Positions 1 through 5,167 of a stretch of 9,217 nucleotides of DNA are shown here, in pieces. The DNA comes from Deltaproteobacteria bacterium RIFOXYA12_FULL_61_11 (GTDB taxonomy: Bacteria > Bdellovibrionota_F > JAHFAK01 > YA12-FULL-61-11). Where the stretch lies: NCBI GenBank assembly GCA_001799195.1, contig MGSU01000152.1, positions 1-9,217 on the forward strand, read 5' to 3'. The notes under the pieces were generated by a model. That model saw only the letters and a program-made list of their open reading frames with translations. It searched no databases and was not told where the DNA came from. Numbering within the stretch: the first letter of the stretch is position 1; every line of letters begins with the position of its first letter. A program made the translations under genes and the position numbers.

Positions 1-343
1 CGCTCTGGTGCTTGTAGTACACCCATTTCTCGTGGACCGTACCTACCTTCTTGCCGTGGCTGATGATATCGCGTTCGATGATCTTCTCTTCGCCGAGAAT
101 CGGTTGAGTCATGAATTGGCCTTCTTTGCCGGGCCGTTCGTCGCGGATCACCAACACCGGGTATTTACTGCTCTTCCAAAGGCCGGGGTCGAAGCTGATG
201 CCGCGAACATAGGTCGAGCCGTTGTCCTTGATCTCCATGATTTTCCACTCACCGCCGACATGGGCCCAGCCCTTGAACGAGACCTGAGCCGCGAAGAGGT
301 TGCAACAGAACAAGAACATCATCAGGGTCGAGAACAGTTTCAT
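1..343 (-). CDS. Small secreted protein of unknown function, 3' end cut by window edge
   Basis: The minus-strand reading frame stays open for 114 codons from ATG 343-341 to the window edge, so the C-terminus is missing. It begins with a basic residue (MK) followed by a hydrophobic stretch (about residues 3-18, including Cys13-Cys14), which looks like a signal peptide. Cleavage near Ala18/Ala19 is likely, although the -3 position is not the usual small residue. The mature part is polar, rich in Lys, Glu, Gly and aromatics (GWAHVGGEW at 25-33), with no membrane segment or recognised motif. A strong Shine-Dalgarno GGAGG at 352-348 sits four bases before the ATG and supports this start. The gene lies 233 bp beyond the Cys-rich lipoprotein stop, so it may have its own promoter. 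I do not recognise the family; a periplasmic or secreted beta-rich protein is a guess. Confidence 0.72.
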   Translation of the reverse strand, partial: MKLFSTLMMFLFCCNLFAAQVSFKGWAHVGGEWKIMEIKDNGSTYVRGISFDPGLWKSSKYPVLVIRDERPGKEGQFMTQPILGEEKIIERDIISHGKKVGTVHEKWVYYKHQS

Positions 344-576
344 GGTGCCTCCATGGTTTGATGGACCTCGTGACTGATGCGGCGCGTTATGCACGCCCCA
401 TGCCAGGGGGAATGGTCGCGAAGGACCTCGATACCATTGAGTTATGAAGATGTTGAGTGGAGCCGCGGACCGGTGTGGTGTCATTGGTCGGAGCCATGGG
501 GCCAGAGCGGAACTGGCACGTCAACCACGGGGAGAAGGTGGGGCGGCCAGGAAGGGTCGGGGAGGTTGTTCGGGGA
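344..576. other. Intergenic gap between Cys-rich lipoprotein and small secreted gene
   Basis: This 233-bp stretch lies after the lipoprotein stop (TAG 579-577) and before the small secreted gene. I see no convincing rho-independent terminator: one short hairpin (GCCAG 501-505 with CTGGC 513-517, 7-nt loop) has no T run. A TTGACG lies on the minus strand at 524-519 but has no matching -10 at 16-18 nt. CATAAC (minus, 446-441) could be a weak -10. No RNA gene is evident. Confidence 0.5.
348..352 (-). promoter_or_regulatory. Ribosome binding site of the small secreted protein
   Basis: GGAGG on the minus strand ends four bases before ATG 343-341. It is a near-consensus Shine-Dalgarno and decides the start of the gene running off the left edge. 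Confidence 0.65.
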
Positions 577-2367
577 CTACTGTGGTTTCATGGGGTTGAA
601 AGCGCAGTGATGGTCGCCCAGCTCTTCGCCCCGAGAGTGCCAGGTGTCCAGTTTCCCCCAACAGGTCTTGCACCGTTCGGCCAGGGCTTCCCCCACGACG
701 AGGGTGCTCGTGAACTGCAGGTTGAAGCAGAGCGGCACCGTGTAGTAGGTGCACTCGGAGACTCCGCGAGCCCGGTCGAGCAACCCCTGACAGGTGACAT
801 CGATGCTGCAGGTGTTGCGCGAGGCCGCGTACATGCTCACACTCCAGGTCTCGCCCTCGTCGAAGCACTGACGGCATCCCATGCTGAGCTGGTTGTACTC
901 CAGGACCTCGGTGTCGAGGGCCTCGATGCACTCCGGGGTGTGATAGTAGTAGCATTTATCTTTGGTCATGGTCGCACCGCGATCCAGACCGAAACGAGCG
1001 GTGCAGCGTTCCCGGGGGGTGATCGGTCGACAGGTGTTGCCGCTGATCGAGGAGTAATCGAAGACCCAGGTCGTGGTCGGGATACCGTCGGGTGGACGAG
1101 CCCAACAGGCCAGACAGCGGTCGCGCAGATTCTCGGCCGTGGCCAGGTTGGTGTTGAAGACGTCGCGGAAACAGACCGGTTCGACGTACTGCAGACACTG
1201 GTGGGCGTTCTGATGTCGTCCGACCAACCCTTGACAGGTGACGTCCTCGGAACAGGCATTGGCGGTGAGCGTTTCGAGCGCGAAGGTCCAGGTTCCCTCC
1301 AGTTCGGTGCACTGTTCGCAGCGGTGGGTCAAAACATTGCCGTCGAAGGCTTCGTACCCGAAGTGTTCGGCGCAGACCACGTTCGAATAGGTCATGCAGG
1401 GGTTGGAATAGAGTCCGGGTTGGTCGTAGTAGAGCTTGCACAGCTCCCCCGGGGTCGGGTCGGGTGGAGGCGGAGGTGGGGTGTAACAGCGGTTCAGCTC
1501 GCGGGCGGTCGGGTCCGTGAACCAGGTTCCGCCGCCCTCGTAGCAGGTTATGCAGTCGCGCTTGAGTTGATCGGCCCCGGCCTCGTCGAGCCCGAGACTG
1601 CGCACGCAGTCCCAGGAAGCGTAGTGAGGACAGTAATCCTTGGACACGATGGTCGCGAGCAGCGAGGTGCACAGGCGCAAGATATTATTGACCTCGTCGA
1701 GTTGAGCTTCGGTCGGAGCAGGCGGTACCACCGCGGGAGGCATTAACTCGGGTTCGACGGTCGGGGGGGGCGTGGTCCCCTGCCCTCCGTCCGAGGTGGA
1801 CCCTGTGCCCGTGGTGCTCCCTGCGGCAGGGCCTGAGCCGGTGGAGGGTTCTGAACCGCCTTGGGGGGACGTTCCGTTCAGGCAGGTCGGGTCCGTGGTT
1901 GGGTCGAGTACGAATTGGCCTCCCTGTTGGAAACAACGCTGACATTGCTCTTTCACGTCGGCGACCTCGTTGGCATCGAGGATGGTCTGGCATTCGGCGG
2001 CGTTCAAGAAGAGGTGGTCGAGGGTACTGACGTCAATGCGGTCTCGATAGCACCCCAAGGCAGTGGTGTCGCCCGGGACTTCCTTCCAGGTTTTGCCCTG
2101 GGGACAGGTACACGGAGGGGTAGCCTGGGGGAGCCAGGTACCGTCCGTGGCCTGACAAGCTTGGCAACGGGTTTGGGCGTTCTCGGTAGCAGGCTGGTTT
2201 TTACAGACCTCGCTGAGCTGACCGAAGTTCACCGGAGGGGTGGTGCCGGGTTGGACCGGTGAGGTGGACGGATCGGCAGTATCGACGGCGATGCGGCGAT
2301 CGGTTTGATCCTGACAGGCAAGGAATGCGACGAGGATTGTCCCCGCGAGGAAGGAAGAACGCAGCAT
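577..2367 (-). CDS. Cys-rich repeat lipoprotein, 596 aa
   Basis: It probably encodes an exported lipoprotein. The N-terminus has a basic residue, a hydrophobic segment (residues 5-17) and a lipobox-like end FLA-Cys18; Phe at -3 is atypical. Two shorter Cys units follow (Cys55-Cys86 and Cys126-Cys162), then a Ser/Thr/Gly/Pro linker (about 163-228), then five full units starting at Cys233, 310, 378, 455 and 526. Each full unit has six cysteines in the pattern C-x12-16-C-x7-C-x17-18-C-x2-C, then a Trp (usually in GTW or TW), then C after 11 residues. Units 1-2 and 3-4 look like a duplicated pair. No catalytic motif is visible. Even cysteine numbers in an exported protein favour disulfide bonds, though metal binding through CxxC is possible. 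TGGAG lies seven bases before the ATG. The gene starts 64 nt after the glycosyltransferase and may be co-transcribed with it. Function is unknown; an outer-membrane or surface role is inferred. Confidence 0.88.
   Translation of the reverse strand: MLRSSFLAGTILVAFLACQDQTDRRIAVDTADPSTSPVQPGTTPPVNFGQLSEVCKNQPATENAQTRCQACQATDGTWLPQATPPCTCPQGKTWKEVPGDTTALGCYRDRIDVSTLDHLFLNAAECQTILDANEVADVKEQCQRCFQQGGQFVLDPTTDPTCLNGTSPQGGSEPSTGSGPAAGSTTGTGSTSDGGQGTTPPPTVEPELMPPAVVPPAPTEAQLDEVNNILRLCTSLLATIVSKDYCPHYASWDCVRSLGLDEAGADQLKRDCITCYEGGGTWFTDPTARELNRCYTPPPPPPDPTPGELCKLYYDQPGLYSNPCMTYSNVVCAEHFGYEAFDGNVLTHRCEQCTELEGTWTFALETLTANACSEDVTCQGLVGRHQNAHQCLQYVEPVCFRDVFNTNLATAENLRDRCLACWARPPDGIPTTTWVFDYSSISGNTCRPITPRERCTARFGLDRGATMTKDKCYYYHTPECIEALDTEVLEYNQLSMGCRQCFDEGETWSVSMYAASRNTCSIDVTCQGLLDRARGVSECTYYTVPLCFNLQFTSTLVVGEALAERCKTCWGKLDTWHSRGEELGDHHCAFNPMKPQ
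604..1671 (-). repeat. Five tandem six-cysteine protein repeats
   Basis: Unit limits (first to last Cys) are 1671-1486, 1440-1252, 1236-1030, 1005-808 and 792-604, a period of about 63-77 residues. The spacing C-x7-C and the C-x2-C...W-x11-C end are constant across all five. Units 2 and 4 are both entered through C-S-x-D-V-T-C-Q-G-L, and their DNA matches at 17 of 18 bases (1225-1242 against 781-798), 444 bp apart. This points to duplication of a two-unit block. Confidence 0.85.
1684..1881 (-). other. Low-complexity Ser/Thr/Gly/Pro linker in the Cys-rich lipoprotein
   Basis: Residues 163-228 of the lipoprotein are almost free of Cys and dominated by Gly, Ser, Thr and Pro. They separate the two N-terminal short Cys units from the five full repeats. 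A second short proline run (residues 297-302) separates full units 0 and 1. Such linkers are usual in surface proteins and could be glycosylated; the upstream glycosyltransferase makes that a thought, not evidence. Confidence 0.7.
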
Positions 2368-2431
2368 GGTAGGACTCCAGTGGTGAGTTCGCTCGATACT
2401 ACCACGCCGAGCGGCCTCCTTGTATCCTGGG

Positions 2432-3415
2432 TCAGCGAGGAGAAAAGAGGTTGCGGCTCTGAGCCGGGGAAAGCCTCCTGCGTGCGTGGATCAGACCGCG
2501 TTTCCGGAGCATGCGCGGCACTAAACCGAGCAGCTCCGGCCAGGCCGAGAGGACCTCGGGTTCTCGGGCCAGCAGGTACGAGAGCGCGGGCAGCTCGAAG
2601 CGGAGCACGGGCCCGCAGTGACGCAAGATTTCGAGGGGATCGTCGTTCTTGAGGATCATCAGGTAGCGGTTGCGGTATTGGAGCCGCCGGAGCCGGCCGG
2701 GCAAAGACCGACGGGTGCGAGGGGCATAGGTGCGCAGGTGCCAGGCGGTGGCCCGGGGCGTGTACCCGGCGCGCCAGCCGAGTAGCCGGCAACGCCAGGC
2801 CAGGTCGACCTCTTCCCGGTAGATGAACATGTCCTCGTCGAAGACCTCGCCCACAATCGCTGCGTCCCGGAGCATGCTGCGGCGGTACAGGGGAGCGCAG
2901 CCGCTCACCCCGAAGGGTTCGGAGGTCTCTTCGAAGTGCCCCTCGGCGGGGAGGCCCTGGCCTCGATCGCGGTTGCGGCGATCGAGCAGCAGTTCCAGGC
3001 CCGTGGTGTCGATGAGGGGGCAGGGGGGCGGTTCGGCATCCACGTCCGACAGGGCCAGGATCTTGCCCTGCGCCATGCCCAGGCCGGGGTCGCGAAGGAG
3101 CAGGTCCAGCGTGGCGGCGACGTACTCGGGTCCGAGGAAGGCGTTGGCGTCACAGGACAGGTAGAACGGTTCGTCGGTTTTTGCCAGGGCGTAGTTGCGA
3201 CCGCCGGAGCAACCGAGGTTGCGTTCGCTGCGAAGGAGCGTGACCTCGGGGCCGAAGGTGCGACGGACGAAGTTGGCCGAGCCGTCGCGGGAACCGTTGT
3301 CGAGATAGTAGACGCGCACGCCGGGGTAGCTCTGTTCGAGACCGCACCGGAGGGAGCGATGGAGGAAGGCTCGCTCGTCGTGCCCGAGGACCACCAGGGC
3401 GACGGAGTCGCTCAT
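2432..3415 (-). CDS. Family 2 glycosyltransferase (rhamnosyltransferase-like), 327 aa
   Basis: It likely transfers a sugar from a nucleotide donor to a cell-surface glycan or other acceptor at the cytoplasmic face of the membrane. The GT-A fold signature is clear: beta strand VALVVLGHDE at 5-14, LDNGSRDGS at 38-46, NLGCSGGRN at 66-74 (the NxGxxGGxN motif of the WbbL-like branch), CDAN at 88-91 where the metal-binding Asp is expected, and DEDMFIYREEVDLAWR at 193-208 with the acidic catalytic region. A C-terminal basic region follows (RNRYLMILKND at 248-258). The classical DxD is not seen; Asp89 probably fills the role. I chose ATG 3415-3413, which overlaps the radical SAM TGA (ATGA) with AGGG upstream. 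The frame stays open back to 3676, but that extension is Arg/Pro-rich and lies inside the radical SAM gene. Length is normal for the family. Donor and acceptor cannot be read from the sequence. Confidence 0.9.
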   Translation of the reverse strand: MSDSVALVVLGHDERAFLHRSLRCGLEQSYPGVRVYYLDNGSRDGSANFVRRTFGPEVTLLRSERNLGCSGGRNYALAKTDEPFYLSCDANAFLGPEYVAATLDLLLRDPGLGMAQGKILALSDVDAEPPPCPLIDTTGLELLLDRRNRDRGQGLPAEGHFEETSEPFGVSGCAPLYRRSMLRDAAIVGEVFDEDMFIYREEVDLAWRCRLLGWRAGYTPRATAWHLRTYAPRTRRSLPGRLRRLQYRNRYLMILKNDDPLEILRHCGPVLRFELPALSYLLAREPEVLSAWPELLGLVPRMLRKRGLIHARRRLSPAQSRNLFSPR

Positions 3416-4881
3416 GCCCGATTGCCCTTGAACGTGGTCAGAAGATGTTGGGCGACGCCGAGAGGACCAACTCTCGTGAGGGCGCGGCGTGTTGCGTGGA
3501 ACAAGCCGTGCCGGCGGAGGTCGCGCAGGCCGCGGGAATGGTGTCCGAGATGGACCAGTCTTCGATAGACTGCATCGATGTCGGCCTTGGGGTAACCGGG
3601 GTACGAGACCACGGCACCGGATGAACCATCGTAGCGGCGCCAGTCGGTCGTCACGAGCCAGGAGTTCTTCCTGCACTGCTCGAAGAAGGGGGTGCCCGGT
3701 TGGGGGGTGCAGATCGAGACCTGCAGCTCGTCGACCAGACCGTGCTCCACCAGCTTGACCAACAGCTCGCCGGTCCTGAGATCAGCCTCGCGTTGGGAAC
3801 CCAACCCGCCCACGGTAAAGGTGCCGTAGACCGAAATGCCCTCATTTTTCGCCGCTTCAAGCACGGCCAGCAGGCGTTCCGGCATGTGCTTGTGCCCAAG
3901 CCGGTTGGCCTCGGCCACGGCGGGATCCGCGGTTTCGATGCCAAGCTTGAGCTGGCAGTAGCCTGCCCGACGCATGGCCGCAAGCACGTCCTTGTCGAGC
4001 CGGTGGTAGGCCGCCATGGCTGTGTGATGCAACGCCCCCAAACCCTCGGCTGTCATGCGGGCGCAAAGGTCGAGCGCTCGCCGTTTGTCGACCACGTGCA
4101 TCTCCTCGTCGAAGAAGAAGCCCTCGAAGCGGTCGTCGTAACGTCTCGCCAGGTGGAGGAGCTCGGCGACCACGTCGGCATTGTCGCGGGGACGCCAGTT
4201 CGGTTTTTGGTAATACGCATGCGCGGCGACGCAGAAAGAACACATCACCGGACAGCCGCGGCTGGCGTAGACCTGGAGCTGGCGGTAGCGGTGTCCGGGG
4301 AGAGGGCCGGCATACGCGAGCCGCGAGACGTCTTCGTCCTCGGGCCAGGGCAAGCGGCGCACATCGACCAGCGTTGCCGATCCGGGGTTTGGATAACGGC
4401 CGGGGAGGCCGGCCGGGTTCCTGCCGTGACAGAGAGCGCTGGTGAGATCGAGGAGGGCAGGCTCGTACTCGCCGCACAAGATGTGGTCGGCGTGCCGTGC
4501 GGCTTCGTTGGGAAAGGCCGTGGGGTGTTGGCCGCACAGCACGGTGATCGCGCCCGTGGCGCGCTTAACCCGATGCAGGACCGAACAATCTTCGGCAAAG
4601 GTACGCGAGGCGCTCTCCAGGACCAGGATCGCGGGAGCCTCCTCTGCGAGAATGCGAACATAGGCCGTTGCCGTGAGCGACTGCAAGCCGGCATCGACGA
4701 GCCGAACATTGGGGTGGAGGTCCCGCTTGAGCAGGGTTGCTGCGTGGCCGAGGTGGCAGGGGTAGAAGTGGAAGGGCGAGCGCGCGACGCTGGCCGCCCA
4801 GCGCGAAGGATAGTTGACGAGATAGCGGCCCGAGGCATCGCGGCCGATCGGGGTGCCGAGGACGATGCGCAGTCGTTTCAT
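3412..4881 (-). CDS. Radical SAM protein with N-terminal B12-binding-like domain, 489 aa
   Basis: It is a radical SAM enzyme that would cleave S-adenosylmethionine at a 4Fe-4S cluster. Residues 1-150 resemble a cobalamin-binding Rossmann domain (start KRLRIVLGTP, LVDAG at 61-65, ILVLES at 85-90, VLCGQHPTAFP at 114-124, CGEYE at 136-140). The cobalt-ligating DxHxxG motif is not visible, as in many members of this class. The radical SAM domain has Cys210-x3-Cys214-x2-Cys217, an FFFDEE strand at 255-260, GIETAD at 314-319 and CTPQPGTP at 391-398, all typical of the BchE/HpnR-like superfamily. Members methylate, cyclise or rearrange lipids, pigments, antibiotics or peptides; the substrate here is unknown. 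The start has no strong Shine-Dalgarno, but MKRLRIVLGTP is a natural beginning for the domain. Its TGA overlaps the glycosyltransferase ATG, so the two are translationally coupled and probably act in one pathway. Confidence 0.92.
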   Translation of the reverse strand: MKRLRIVLGTPIGRDASGRYLVNYPSRWAASVARSPFHFYPCHLGHAATLLKRDLHPNVRLVDAGLQSLTATAYVRILAEEAPAILVLESASRTFAEDCSVLHRVKRATGAITVLCGQHPTAFPNEAARHADHILCGEYEPALLDLTSALCHGRNPAGLPGRYPNPGSATLVDVRRLPWPEDEDVSRLAYAGPLPGHRYRQLQVYASRGCPVMCSFCVAAHAYYQKPNWRPRDNADVVAELLHLARRYDDRFEGFFFDEEMHVVDKRRALDLCARMTAEGLGALHHTAMAAYHRLDKDVLAAMRRAGYCQLKLGIETADPAVAEANRLGHKHMPERLLAVLEAAKNEGISVYGTFTVGGLGSQREADLRTGELLVKLVEHGLVDELQVSICTPQPGTPFFEQCRKNSWLVTTDWRRYDGSSGAVVSYPGYPKADIDAVYRRLVHLGHHSRGLRDLRRHGLFHATRRALTRVGPLGVAQHLLTTFKGNRA

Positions 4882-4921
4882 GAACTTATTTGTAGCACGA
4901 GCAGATCGGTGTGTCGATGGA

Positions 4922-4952
4922 ATTGTACTTTACCTCCCTCGCACCAGTGCAA
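4922..4952 (-). promoter_or_regulatory. Candidate promoter of the radical SAM-glycosyltransferase-lipoprotein unit
   Basis: On the minus strand TACAAT (4927-4922) is a good -10 hexamer, 40 nt before the radical SAM start codon. The best -35 is TTGCAC (4952-4947), a partial match, with a long 19-nt spacer. The weak -35 and long spacer would fit a promoter needing an activator; a candidate site lies 10 nt upstream. Confidence 0.4.
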
Positions 4953-4961
4953 CCTCACCCC

Positions 4962-4981
4962 TTGCTTGCAATATGTTGTAA
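4962..4981 (-). promoter_or_regulatory. Candidate regulator box upstream of the radical SAM gene
   Basis: The dyad TTGC-TT-GCAA (4962-4971) overlaps TTACAACATATT (minus strand, 4981-4970). Both elements recur upstream of the 944-residue lipoprotein, at 81 nt here and 85 nt there from the start codon, and 10 nt from the candidate -35 in both cases. No regulator is encoded in the window. Confidence 0.35.
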
Positions 4982-4992
4982 TCGTTACCCCT

Positions 4993-5028
4993 CGTACCAG
5001 CGTTCGAACCTCCTGTTGCGCTGGTACG
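4993..5028. repeat. Perfect 10-bp inverted repeat with 16-nt loop
   Basis: CGTACCAGCG (4993-5002) is repeated exactly in inverse as CGCTGGTACG (5019-5028). The loop begins with most of the palindrome GTTCGAAC (5002-5009). There is no T run on either side in either direction, so it is not an ordinary rho-independent terminator. It lies between the lipoprotein terminator and the radical SAM promoter. It could be an operator, an RNA hairpin or a remnant of a small mobile repeat. Confidence 0.7.
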
Positions 5029-5124
5029 TCTGCGTCCCAGCATCCAGCCCCATGGGAGAGGGGTAGTTGGCTACCGGTGATGGCACGTGTCGGAGTGAGG
5101 TGGGTGAGGTGAGTTTAGAGAAGG

Positions 5125-5159
5125 ACCCCGCGGGGGCGGACATGCCGACGCCGCGGGGT
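5125..5159 (-). terminator. Probable transcription terminator of the 944-aa lipoprotein
   Basis: In the minus-strand direction a perfect 9-bp stem, ACCCCGCGG (5159-5151) with CCGCGGGGT (5133-5125), closes a 17-nt loop that itself holds a small CGG/CCG pair. It starts eight bases after the stop codon and is followed by the pyrimidine-rich CCTTCTCT. The T tract is poor, but stem strength and position fit a terminator. Confidence 0.65.
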
Positions 5160-5167
5160 TGGGTCGA

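Noticed and set aside
604-1671. CxxC motifs as zinc fingers or rubredoxin-type sites
   Set aside because: The protein carries a lipoprotein signal peptide and so acts outside the cytoplasm, where disulfide bonds are more likely. Metal binding is not excluded but has no positive support.
457-1746. Plus-strand open frame of 429 codons
   Set aside because: It is antisense to the Cys-rich lipoprotein, whose regular cysteine spacing, signal peptide and Shine-Dalgarno show the minus strand is coding. Long antisense frames are common at this GC content.
3416-3676. 87-residue N-terminal extension of the glycosyltransferase
   Set aside because: The extension is Arg/Pro-rich, lies within the radical SAM gene and precedes the first GT-A beta strand. 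ATG 3415 with ATGA coupling is the natural start.
5000-5012. tRNA T-loop-like GTTCGAAC
   Set aside because: No cloverleaf arms or acceptor stem can be formed around it; it sits within and beside the arm of the 10-bp inverted repeat.
3700-5112. Plus-strand open frame of 470 codons
   Set aside because: It is antisense to the radical SAM gene, which carries CxxxCxxC and other conserved motifs. The plus frame shows no recognisable domain.
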